Positions 17,149 through 30,200 of a stretch of 64,000 nucleotides of DNA are shown here, piece after piece. Source of the stretch: Luscinia megarhynchos. Its lineage: Eukaryota > Chordata > Aves > Passeriformes > Turdidae. The stretch lies in assembly GCA_034336665.1 (NCBI GenBank), contig CM067584.1, forward strand, positions 2,914,001-2,978,000, read 5' to 3'. The position numbers were made by a program, and so were the translations under genes. The notes below the pieces were generated by a model that was not told the origin of the DNA, did no database searches, and saw only the letters and a program-made list of their open reading frames with translations. How positions within the stretch are numbered: position 1 is the stretch's first letter; the number at the start of each line of letters is the position of its first letter.

Positions 17149-17634
17149 CGGGTTTATTTTGCTTCAACCCGGCCCGGCATGTGATGTGGTTGGGAAGGAA
17201 CAGCCGAGGGGAGAGGGAGGGATGAAGTTCTCCGTGCTGGGAGTGGGGAGGAGCTCTGGGATGCTCTCAGGGGGACTTGGCAGCATCCCCAGGGCTCTGC
17301 TCCATCCCCTCGGCTCCAGCCGGGAAGGGAAGGTTTGGTTTTGGGGGCTCCATCCCCATTTTCCGCCGGGTTTCCCCTGCTGCTCCCAATCCCAGGTCCT
17401 GGTGGGAGGAGGTGCTGATGGTTTCCCCTCACCTGGAGCAGGAGGTGCCACCCCAAAGCAGAGACAGAACCTGCAGAGCCCCGCCAGGGTGGGCTCCCAC
17501 CCCTCAGCCCACCCACAGCCCTCCTTATCCTTAAAGGCGCCAGCTCAAGCCTAAATTCTCCAAATTTCCCCTCCCGGGTTTTTTCCCTTCCCCGAGCACC
17601 GCGTGTCCCCCTGCAGTGGCGGCCGGGCGGCGGC

Positions 17635-18270
17635 AGAGGGCGACAGCGGCCCGGCGGTGGCGGCGACAGTGACAGTGACAGTGACAGCGACACGGCCCCG
17701 ACAGTGACAGTGACAGCGACACGGCCCCGACAGCGACAGCGGCCCGGCGGTGGCGGCGACAGCGACAGTGACAACGCGACACGGCCCCGACAGTGACAGT
17801 GACAGCGGCCCGGCGGTGACAGCGACAACGACATGGGCCCGGCAGTGACAGCGACAGCGGCCCGGCGGTGGCGGCGACAGTGACAGCGACACGGCCCCGG
17901 CGGCGACAGTGACACGGCGATGACAGTGACAGCGACACGGCCCCGGCGGTGGCGGCGACAACGACAGTGACACGGCGGTGACAGCGACAGTGACAGCGAC
18001 ACGGCCCCGACAGTGACAGTGGCCCGGCCGGTGGCGGCGACAACGACAGCGACAGCGGCCCGGGCGGTGGCGGCGACAGTGACAGCGACAGTGACAGCGA
18101 CACGGCCCCGGCAGCGACAGCGACAGGACAGTGACAGCGACACGGCCCCGGCGGCGACAGCGACAGCGACACGGCCCCGACGGTGGCGGCGACAGTGACA
18201 GCGACAGCGACACGGCCCCGGCAGCGACAGTGACAGGACAGTGACAGCGACACGGCCCCGGCGGTGGCAC
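17635..18270 (+). repeat. (GACAGT/GACAGC)n compound minisatellite
   Basis: The hexamers GACAGT and GACAGC alternate with CACGGCCCCG and GGCGGTGGCGGC blocks for about 630 bases. The array ends about 20 bases from the BIN3 poly(A) signal. Confidence 0.95.
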
Positions 18271-21200
18271 CGGCGCCGCCGCCCGGAACTTTATTGGGGA
18301 CAAGCACCGAGCCCTGCGGCACACGGAGGGGGTGACGCCCCCGCCCCGCCCTTTCCCCGGCCGCCTCCCCCAGGGACGTCCCCGCCTGTCCCCGCGCTGG
18401 GGCTTGGGGTCCCCTTGCCACGGGGAGCACCGTCCTCTCCTCTGCGCCCCAAAAACGGGGTTGGAGCGGTTTTTGGAGTGGTTTCACCCTCCCGAGGGTG
18501 CCTAAGGCAGTAATGAGGGGGAGGAGTGGGGGTCTCACCCTCTGGGGGGCCGAGGGAGGCACAAATCCAGCACGTCCCCCTCCCCACCCCGACCCGAGCA
18601 GGATCCCTCCCTTTCCTGCTCCTCCACACCCCAAAATTTAAGGCAAGTGGAGCGACAGGGACGATCCCAGCCCTGGCAGGAGCAGCTGCAGCCCCTCCAG
18701 TCCGTGGTGGGATGGGGGTGGGGCGCAGGGGGGTCCCCGACCCCTCCCCACCGCGCCCGCCCCCTCAGTCATCGGCCACGATGGACAGCGCCCGCAGCTC
18801 GCCCAGCTTGGCCTCGTTCTCCCTCTCCCGCTGCTCATCGCTCAGCCCGGGCCGGTCGATCTGAGCCGTCAGATCCCCAAAAATCTTGTGCATCTCCGTG
18901 TAGTACACAACCTGTTGGATAAAAAAAACAAAAAACAAAAAAACCCAACAGGGGGATTGTGGAGGGAGCCCACCCACCCAGTCCTGCTTGGGACACCCTG
19001 GGGGGCTTGGGACCCTCCCAGTTCTGCCCGGGACACCCTCGGGGTTTTGGGACCCCCCAGTCCTGCTTGGGACACCCTGGGGGGTTTGGGGGTCCCCCAG
19101 CCCCTGCCTGGGACACCCTCGGGGGTTTGGGACCCCCCCCCCAGCCCTGCCTGAGACACCCTCGGGGTTTGGGACCCCCCAGCCCTGCTTGGGACACCCT
19201 GGGGGGTTTGGGGGTCCCCCCCAGACCTGCTTGGGACACCCTGGGGGGCTTGGGACCCCCACCCCTGGTGTTGTGGGATCCCCAGAGCTGCCTGTGGGAC
19301 CCCTGGCACTGTGGGACCCTCCCCCAGCCCTGCCCGGGACACCCTGGGGGGTTTGGGACCCCCCCCAGCCCTGCCTGGGACACCCTGGGGGGCTTGGGAC
19401 CCCCCCCAGCCCTGCCTGGGACACCCTGGGGGGCTTGGGACCCCCACTCCTGGTGCTGTGGGACCCCCAGAGCTGCCTGGGGGACTCCAGGAATTGCAGA
19501 ACCTCTGGGTACCACACACTTGTAGGACCCCCAGGTGCCCCCTGGCACTGTGAGACCCCCCAGCTCTGCCTGGGACACCCTGGGGGCTGTGAGACCCCCA
19601 CCCCTGGTGCTGTGGGACCCCCAGAGCCGTCCGTGGGACCCCTGGCACTGCAGGATTCCTGACTCCTGTCCTGGCCATGCCCCTCAGGGGGGTTTTGGGG
19701 TGCACTGTGCCCCCCCAGCCCTGTGCCCATCTCCCAGAGGGGCCCCAGCATCCCCAGAGACACACACGGTCTCCATGGAGACCAGCTCCCCTCATCCTGC
19801 CCCAAACCTGGGGGAATGGTGGGGCCCCAAATTCCAGCAGCACTGCCTGAGCCCCCCTGAGCCCCCCTGAGCCCCCCTTTCCCAGGCTGCCCATCCCGGG
19901 GGGCAGCTGAGTCAGCAATGCTCATCTGCACAGGGCTGAGCTGGCAGGGCCCCCCAAAATCCCCCAGAGCACAGCCCCACAGCTGGGTCACCCCAAAATC
20001 CTCTGACACCCTGGGATGGCAAAACACCCCCAAATCCCACAGCTGGGTCACCCCAAAATCCTCTGACCCCCCTGGGATGGCAAAATCACCCCAAATCCCA
20101 CAGCTGGGTCACCCCAAAATCCCCTGACACCCTTAAATGCCAAAACACCCCAAATCCCACAGCTGGGTCACCCCAAATCCTCTGACACCCCTGGGATGGC
20201 AAAAACACCCCAAATCCCACAGCTGGGTCACCCCAAAATCCTCTGACATCCTTAAATGCCAAAACACCCCAAATCCCACAGCTGGGTCACCCCCAAATAT
20301 TGAAACCCCTTAAATGCCAAAACACCCCAAATCCCACAGCTGGGTCACCCCAAAATCCTCTGACACCCTGAGATGCCAAAACACCCCCAAATCCCACAGC
20401 TGGGTCACCCCCAAAATCCTCTGACCCCCTTAAATGCCAAAACACCCCAAATCCCACAGCTGGGTCACCCCAAAATCCTCTGACACCCTTAAATGTCCAA
20501 ACACCCCCAATCCCTCAGCTGGATCACCCCAAAATCCTCTGACACCCCCTGAGATGGCAAAACCCCCCAAATCCCTCTGCAGTGAGGGGGGAGGGGGGAT
20601 TTGGGGGGCAGGGATGCCAGGCAGGGGCCTGGACAGCCCCCCCAAATGTCCCTTGTCCCCAGGATTGTCCCCCAGGATTGTCCCCAGGATTTGTCCCCAG
20701 GATTGTCCCCCAGGATTTTCCTCAGGATTTGTCCCCAGGATTGTCCCCAAGGTTGTCCCCCAAGATTTGGGGACATTCATTCCCCAGGATTGATTTCTGG
20801 ATTGCTCCCCAGAATTTGGGGACAACTGTCCCCCAGGATTGGTTCTGGAATTGTGTCCCCATCAGGATTTTGGAAATTCCTGAGGATTTCTCCCTGACTA
20901 GGACTGTCCCCAGGATTGTCCCCAGGATTGTCCCCAAGGATTTTCTTCAGGATTAGTCCCCAGGATTTGTCCCCCAGGATTTGTCCCTAGGATTTTCCTC
21001 AGGATTGTCCCCAGGTTTGTCCCCCAGCATCCACACTGGACTGAGCAGGCAGAGCAGAGTGAATTATTTGGTGCTGCTCCCCCTCTGCCCACGTCCCCCA
21101 GGCACTGATCCCTTCCCAAGGGACACCCACCCGTGTCCCCAGGGCTGGTGGGTGTCCTTGGGGACATCCCTGTCCCCAGGGCTGGTGGGTGTCCCTGGGG

Positions 21201-24200
21201 ACACTCTGTGGGTGTCCTTGGGGACATTTTGGGTCCCCAGGGCTGGTGGGTGTCCTTGGGGACACTCTGTGGGTGTCCTTGGGGACATCCCTGTCCCCAG
21301 GGCAGCCCCAGCAGGCTGCCCCTTGCCAGCCAAGCCCCCCAAACCCCTCTGGCATGAACCCCCCATGATTTCTGCAGGATGGGAACCCCCCCAGGGAGGG
21401 GGTGCACCCCCGTGGTGACAGTGGCAGTGGCAGGGACAGTGCCCTACCTGCCCTGCCACCCCAGCACTGTCCAGCCCTGTGCCTCGTGCTCCATCCCATC
21501 CCATCAAAGCCCAGCCTGCCTTTGAGCCCGAGCCAAGGCCCTGGCTCCACCTGTCCTGAACTAATTCTGTTTGGGGACACTCTGTCCCCTGCATTTCCTA
21601 CAGACCCAGCCCCTCGTTTGGGGCAGCCCTACCCAAAAAATCCCCGTGGGCACTGCACCCCCAGCCCATCCCAGCCTCACCTTCCCCCATTCCACCGAAA
21701 TCAGAGCAAGCTGCTGCTTCCGAGCTGGAAACAAAGCCCAGAGGGGGAAGGAAGTGCTGCTCACACTCCAAAATCTCCCCCTTTCATCTCCACGTGGCCA
21801 CTTCAAAGCCCCCACCAGGGAAATATTTGCCTGCCTTGGCCGGGCCAGGGCCCCGTGGGTGGAGAGAAGAATTTGGTGTTGAATGTTGCAGCCCTGGCCC
21901 CAGGGGACACCCGGCCGTGCCACGGGAACATCTGCCTGCCCTGGGAGGGGCTGCCGGGCTCGGGGCCACCGAGGAGCTGGGGAGGGGTCCCTGAGCCCCC
22001 CTGAGAGCAGCTGCTGCTCCCCAGCTCGCTGTCACCCTTCTGTGTGCTTTTAACTCCCTGGTTCCTCCAGGGCCAAAAAACAGAGAGAATTACATTGCCT
22101 TTGGATGGGGGTTTGACACAGGGATAAACGATCCCAAAAGTCACAACACCCTGCACAAGGCTCCACTGTCACATAGTTTGTGTTGTTTTAACTCCCCACT
22201 GTTTTGCTTTTGGATGGGGGTTGGACACAGGGATAAACGATCCCAAAAATCAGAGCATCCTGCACAAGGTTCCCTTCCCAGCTCATTGTCACACAGTTTG
22301 TGTCTTTTAAACTCCCTGGTTCCTCCAGGGCCAAAAAATAAAGAGAATTACATTGCTTTTGGATGGGGGTTTGACACAGGGATAAACGACCCCAAAAATC
22401 AGAGCACCCTGCACAAGGCTCCACTGTCACATATTTTGTGTTGTTTTAACTCCCTGGTTTTCTCCAGAACCAAAAAATAAAGATAATTACATTGCTTTTG
22501 GATGGGGGTTGGACACAGGGAGAAACAACCCCAAAAGTCACAGCATCCTGCACAAGTCTCTGTTTCCAGCTCACTGTCACCCTTCTGTGTGCTTTTAACT
22601 CCCTGGTTCCTCCAGGGCCAAAAAATAAAGAGAATTACATTGCTTTTGGGTGGGGGTTTGACACAGGGATAAACAACCCCAAAAGTCACAGCATCCTGCA
22701 CAAGTCTCCCTTTTCCAGCTCACTGTCACAGAATTTGTGTTGTTTTAACTAACTGGGTTCCTCCAAGGCCAAAAAATAAAATGACACAGTTTTGCCTTTG
22801 GATGATGGGTTTGACCCAGGGAGAAACAGCCCCAAAGACAACACTCTGCACAAGGTTCCCTTTTCAGCTCATTGTCACACAGTTTGTGTTATTTTAACTC
22901 CCCACTGTGTTGCTTTTGGATGGGAAGGTTTGACACAGGGAGAAACAACCCCAAAAGTCACAGCATCCTGCACAAGGCTCCCTTTCCAGCTCATTGTCAC
23001 ACAGTTTGTGTGCTTTTAACTCCCTGGTTCCTCCAGGGCCAAAAAATAAAGAAAATTACACTGTTTTGCCTTTGGATGGGGGTTTGACCCAGGGATAAAC
23101 GATCCCAAAAATCAGAGCACCCTGCACAAGGCTCCACTGTCAGAGAATTTGTGTTGTTTTAACTAACTGGGTTCCTCCAAGGCCAAAAATAAGAATTACA
23201 CAGCTTTGCCTTTGGATGGGGGTGTGACACAGGGACAAACAACCCCAAATGCCAGAGCACCCTGATGCCAGCCCACCCCATCCAGCCCTCTCCCTGTGGG
23301 AAGCACCTCCAGCCTCATCCCACTCCTGAAGAGGCAGGAAAGGCTGAAAACGGAAATTCCATGGAAGAACACGACCCCCCAGCTGCTCCATGAGCTCAGG
23401 GAGGGAAAGCTGGGCAATACTCCCTGGGGATGCTCCCAGCTGCCCTCCCAGCCAGGTGCCTGCAGGTGAGCAGCTGCCAGAGCTGACTCAGGGCTCCTGC
23501 TGCTATTCCTGGCTGGCCACTGACTCATCACCTTGGGTAAATCACATTCCTTTTCCATTTTATTTCAGCCACTTGGGTGGGAAAAGGCTTCTCAGAGCTC
23601 CTGAGCCAGGGGGGCACGGCACAAACCTTCCAAGCTCTGCTCCCAGCACCTCTCCCTGGGGGTGCAGAGGGATGAGGCTCCCAGGGAGGGAGGGAGGGAG
23701 GGATGTGAGGAGCTGCATCCATCTGGGGCCAGCTCGAGCCCAGCCTGCACCAGAGGGGTGCACCAGCCTTGCTGTGACTCTGCCTTTTTGGGGTTTCACT
23801 TGCTTTTCTCCTCCCCTGAAGAGAGGCAGGGCAGATGGATGGGAAAGCAAGGAGAGGATTCCCCAGGGAGAGGAATGGAGTGTCACAAACAGCCCCTGCT
23901 CACAGCACACCCTTCCCAACGCCCTCCTCACCCCAAATTCCTGGGGATGGGGACACAAACACCACGAGGAGAAGCCAGAGGGGCAAAGCTGCTCTCTGAG
24001 GAAACCCACGGCTCACAACCCCCTGCAGAGGGCACAGAACATTCACATTTCAAGCTCTCACCCACAGAGGGGTCTGCAGGGGGAAGAGGCCAGCGAGACC
24101 CTGTGGTGGCTCTGGGAATTGTGGTTATTCTGGGCTGGAACAGGGAGCCCCGGGCCCGACTGCTGAGGGAACAGCAGGAACAGCATCCCCAGCACCCCCC

Positions 24201-27200
24201 TGCAGCACAGGGAGCATGGGCACCATCTGCCAGTGAATCAGCCTGCAGACAGCTCGCTGGCAGCTCGGCACAGAGCCCCCCGAGCTGCAGGTGAGATGAA
24301 CACGTGCTCCTGCAGCACACCTGGGGCCCAACACTGCAGGGAGGAGCCCCTGGTGGGCTCTGCTCTCCCCCCAGGGCTGGATCACCCTGGCACGGGGTTC
24401 TCAGAGATCCCAGCGAGGAGGAGGAGGAGGAGGGAGGAGGAGGAGGAGGAGGGCAATGAAAGCTGCTGGTTACTCAGGGCACCTCTTCCTGCAAACCTCT
24501 GGTGTGGAGATATCCACAGCACGAGCCCAAACACCTCAAACCCAAGCAGGCCTGAGCCTGGAGCCCAGACTGCAGGAGGACAGAGCCATGGACACACAGC
24601 AGGACACACAGCACAGGAGGGATGGCACTGCAGGAGGACAGAGCCATGGACACACAGCAGGACACACAGCACAGGAGGGATGGCACTGCAGGAGGTGGCA
24701 CTGCAGGAGGACAGAGCCATGGACACACAGCAGGACACACAGCACAGGAGGGATGGCACTGCAGGAGGTGGCACTGCAGGAGGACAGAGCCATGGACACA
24801 CAGCAGGACACACAGCACAGGAGGGGCAGAGCCTCACCTGGGCCCGCACCAGCGACTCGAAGCTGGGCTTGAAGTAATCGATGCGGCTGCTGTAGAACTT
24901 GGGCATCTCCTCCAGCAGCTGCTTGTTCTTGGCTTCAAAATCCTCCTTGACAGGGCGCAGCTCCTCCCGGGCCTGGGGGACAGGGGCACAGCTGGCACCG
25001 GGGAGCCAGCCCAGCACAGCGGGGAGCTGGGCTGGCTGTGGGGGCCGGCAGCGGGATGGGGGGTCACCCAGTGGGACCTGGGGGGATCCATGGGAGCATC
25101 CAGTGGGATCTGACCCATGGGATCACCCAGTGGGACCTGGGAGGGATCCATGGGAGCATCCAGTGGAACCTGATCCATGGGAGCATCCAGTGGGATCTGA
25201 CCCATGGGATCATCCGGCGGGATCTGATCCATGGGATCATCCAGTGGGATCCAGAGGGATCCATGGGATCATCCAATGGAACCTGATCCAGGGGATCATC
25301 CAATGGAGCCTGGAAGAACCCATGGGATCATCCAATGGGATCATTCAATAGAACCTGATCCATGGGATCATCCAATGGAACCTGGTGGGATCCATGGGAT
25401 AATTCAATGGAATCTGGAGGGATCCATGGGATCATCCAATGGAATCTGGTGGGACCCATGGGATCATTCACTGGAACCTGGTAGAAGTCAAGTGACCATC
25501 CAATGGAACCTGGTGGGATCCAAGTGACTTCTCAATGGAACCCAGTGGATCCAAGTGACCTCAGTGGATCAGTTCAATGGATGGGACCCTGGCAGGACCC
25601 ACGCTCTGACCCTGGAAAACCACAGGATACCCAGAGAAGCTGTGTCCTCTCTCCTTCAAAAACCCCAGACAAAAAGCAGAGCTCAGAACGTCCCTGGCCA
25701 CATCCCTGTCCCTCTCCCTCTCCAGGATCCTGTCCCCCCTGTCACTGTGACCTTCAGCTCAGAGCTCCCAACTGGCTCCTCTCAGCAGAGCGTGGGGAGA
25801 AGGGAAATGTCTCTGGGATGGTGGAAAAGGGCAGGAGGGGGTGGGCTGTGAAATATTAGACAGGTTCAAGTCTGCCACTTAATCCTGGAGCCATTCCGGC
25901 GGGAGGGGGGAGCGGGAGAGCCCAGCCCTGGGGACAGGGACAGTGCCAGGGGCATGGCATGGACTGGGAATGGCTGGGACAGGGACATGGCATGGACTGG
26001 GAATGGCTGGGACAGGGACAGGGGCATGGCATGGACTGGGAATGGCTGGGACAGTGCCAGGGGCATGGCATGGACTGGGAATGGCTGGGACAGGGACATG
26101 GCATGGACTGGGAATGGCTGGGACAGGGACATGGCATGGCATGGCATGGACTGGGAATGGCTGGGACAGGGACATGGCATGGACTGGGAATGGCTGGGAC
26201 AGGGACATGGCATGGCATGGCATGGACTGGGAATGGCTGGGACAGGGGCATGGCATGGACTGGGAATGGCTGGGACAGGGACATGGCATGGACTGGGAAT
26301 GGCTGGGGACAGTGCCAGGGGCATGGCATGGACTGGGAATGGCTGGGGACAGGGACAGGGGCATGGCATGGACTGGGAATGGCTGGGGACAGTGACATGG
26401 CATGGACTGGGAATGGCTGGGACAGGGACAGGGGCATGGCATGGACTGGGAATGGCTGGGACAGGGACATGGCATGGACTGGGAATGGCTGGGGGACAGT
26501 GCCAGGGGCATGGCATGGACTGGGAATGGCTGGGACAGGGACAGGGACATGGCATGGACTGGGAATGGCTGGGACAGGGACAGGGGCATGGTATGGACTG
26601 GGAATGGCTGGGGACAGGGACAGAGACATGGCATGGAGTGGGAATGGCTGGGACAGGGACAGGGACATGGCATGGACTGGGAATGGCTGGGACAGGGACA
26701 GGGGCATGGCATGGACTGGGAATGGCTGGGGACAGGGACATGGCATGGACTGGGAATGGCTGGGACATGGCATGGACTGGGAATGGCTGGGACAGGGACA
26801 GGGACATGGCATGGACTGGGAGAATAGCTGGGACAGGGACAGGGGCATGGTATGGACTGGGAATGGCTGGGATAGGGACAGGGACATGGCATGGAGTGGG
26901 AATGGCTGGGACAGGGACAGGGGGCATGGACTGGGAATGGCTGGGACAGGGACAGGGACATGGCATGGAGTGGGAATGGCTGGGACAGGGACATGGCATG
27001 GACTGGGAATGGCTGGGACAGGGACAGGGGACATGGCATGGGACTGGGAATAGCTGGGACAGGGACAGGGGCATGGCATGGACTGGGAATGGCTGGGACA
27101 GGGACAGGGGCATGGACTGGGAATGGCTGGGACAGGGGCATGGCATGGACTGGGAATGGCTGGGACAGGGACAGGGGCATGGCATGGACTGGGAATGGCT

Positions 27201-30200
27201 GGGGACAGTGACATGGCATGGACTGGGAATGGCTGGGACAGGGACAGGGGGCATGGCATGGACTGGGAATGGCTGGGACAGGGACAGGGGGCATATGGAC
27301 TGGGGAACAAGCTGGGGACAGGGGCATGGCATGGCATGGACTGGGAATGGCTGGGACGGGGACAGGGACATGGCATGGACTGAGCTGGGGACAGGGACAG
27401 GGGCATGGCATGGACTGGGAATGGCTGGGGACAGGGACAGGGGCATGGCATGGACTGGGAATGGCTGGGACAGGGACAGGGGCATGGTATGGACTGGGAA
27501 TGGCTGGGATAGGGACAGGGACATGGCATGGAGTGGGAATGGCTGGGACAGGGACAGGGGCATGGACTGGGAATGGCTGGGACAGGGACAGGGGCATGGA
27601 CTGGGAATGGCTGGGACAGGGACAGGGACATGGCATGGAGTGGGAATGGCTGGGACAGGGACATGGCATGGACTGGGAATGGCTGGGACAGGGACAGGGA
27701 CATGGCATGGACTGGGAATGGCTGGGACAGGGACAGGGGCATGGCATGGACTGGGAATGGCTGGGACAGGGGCATGGCATGGACTGGGAATGGCTGGGGA
27801 CAGGGGCATGGCATGGCATGGACTGGGAATGGCTGGGACAGGGACAGGGGCATGGACTGGGAATGGCTGGGACAGGGACATGGCATGGACTGAGAATGGC
27901 TGGGGACAGGGACAGGGACATGGCATGGACTGGGAATGGCTGGGACAGGGGCATGGCATGGACTGGGAATGGCTGGGGACAGTGCCAGGGGCATGGCATG
28001 GACTGGGAATGGCTGGGACAGGGACAGGGGCATGGCATGGACTGGGAATGGCTGGAAATGGCTGGAATCACCCAGCAAAGGAGCAAATTCACGATTTGGT
28101 GTGAAATTACGAGTGTTCAAACTGCCGGGATGGAGCTCATGGGGAAATTCTGGGATGGAGTTCATGGGGAAATGTCCCAGGAAATCCTGGATGGAGTTCA
28201 TGGGGAAAGGAGTTAATGGGAAACTCCTGGGATGGAGCTCATGGAAGAAAATCCTGGGATGGAGTTAATGGGGAAAAAATCCTGGGATGGAATTCACGGG
28301 GAAATCCTGGATGGAATTCACAGGGAAATTCCTGGGATGGAGTTAATGGGGAAAAAATCCTGGGATGGAATTCACGGGGAAATCCTGGATGGAATTCACA
28401 GGGAAATTCCTGGGATGGAGCTTAAGAGGAGAGGAGTTAATGGGAAATTCCTGGGATGGAGTTAATGGGGAAATTCCTGGGATGGAGTTTAAGAGGAGAG
28501 GAGTTAATGGGAAACTCCTGGGATGGAGTTAATGGAAGAAAATCCTGGGATGGAGTTTATGAGAAAAATCCTGGATGGAGTTCATGGGGGAAATCCTGGG
28601 ATGGAGCTCATGGGGAAATCCTGGATGGAATTCACAGGGAAAATCCTGGGATGGAGCTCATGGGGAGAAACTTTTGGGATGGAGCTCACAGGGAAAATCC
28701 TGGATGGAGTTAATGGGGGAAATCCTGGATGGAGCTCATGGGGGAGAAAATCCTGGGATGGAGCTCATGGGGAAATCGTGGATGGAGTTCATGGGGAAAA
28801 TCCTGGGATGGAGTTAATGGGGAGAAAATTTTGGGATGGAGCTCACAGGGAAAATCCTGGGATGGAGTAAATGGGGGAAATCCTGGATGGAGCTCATGGG
28901 GGAAATCCTGGATGGAGCTCATGGGGAAAGGAGTTAATGGGGAAAATCCTGGGGTGGAGTTTATGAGAAAAATCCTGGATGGAGTTAATGGGGAAAATCC
29001 TGGGATGGAGTTCATGAGAAGAAAATTTTGGGATGGAGCTCACAAGGAAAATCCTGGATGGAGTAAATGGGGGAAATCCTGGGATGGAGTAAATGGGAAA
29101 GGAGTTAATGGGGAAAATCCTGGATGGAGTTAATGGGGAAAATCCTGGGATGGAGTTCATGGGGAAATGTCCCAGGATGGAGCTCATGGGGAAAATCCTG
29201 GGATGGAGCTCACAGGAAAATTCTGGGATGGAGTTAATGGGGGAAATTCTGGATGGAGTTCATGGGGAAATCCTGGGATGGAGCTCACAGGGAAATTCTG
29301 GGATGGAGTTAATGGGGAGAAAATTTTGGGATGGAGCTGACAGGGAAAATTCTAGGATGGAGTAAATGGGGGAAATCCTGGATGGAGCTCATGGGGAAAT
29401 CCTGGGATGGAGTAAATGGGGAAATCCTGGGATGGAGTTCATGGGGAGAAAATTTTGGGATGGAGCTCACAAGGAAAATCCTGGATGGAGTTAATGGGGA
29501 AAATCCTGGGATGGAGTTCACAGGGAAAATCCTGGGATGGAGCTGACAGGGAAAATTCTAGGATGGAGTAAATGGGGGAAATCCTGGATGGAGCTCATGG
29601 GGGGCAGAAGAACAGAAAACCTGGAGCAAACAGCAGATTAAAATTTGTAAATTTGCATCTCAAGAATTGCAAACCCCTGAATGAGATGAGACCTTTCCCA
29701 CCAAATCCAGACCCAATTTTGGACATCCCAAATCCAGGAGTGCTCCAGGCTCCCTCCCACAGCTGTTTAATTAAGAATTTAATTTTTTTGGGGGGTGGAA
29801 TTAGATCAAAAGTTCATTAAAAGGAAAAAAAAGAAATGAAATAACTAAACCCTGCTTAATCAGCAGAACAAAAGAATTCCCATTTTTCAGCTTCAGCTTT
29901 AGTTGAGCAAAATAAGCTGCTTAGTGTAAGAGCAGAGGTGCCTTTTGTTCAGCACAAAACTTCATTTTTTGGGGGAATTCATTAAAAAACTCATTTTCTT
30001 GGACTCTGAGAATCAATTGTTCCTGGGAGGATCAAGCCACGTGCTGGAGGGACAGAAAAATCCATATTCTCTTGGAAAAAATCTATTTTCTCCTGGAGAA
30101 AAGTTCCATTTTCTCCTACAAAATTCAATTTTATCCTGGAAAATATTCAATTTTATTCTGGAAAAAAAAATCCATTTTATCCTGGAAAAAAATTCCATCC

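Noticed and set aside
14945..18290. CCAR2 coding exons
   Set aside because: I looked for CCAR2-like segments on both strands and found only GC-rich low-complexity frames.
25856..28216. Open frames of more than 700 codons on both strands with repeating HSQSMPCP and WTGNGWDRD peptides
   Set aside because: They follow exactly the period of the minisatellite, exist in several frames at once and lack splice or start context. They lie in a BIN3 intron.
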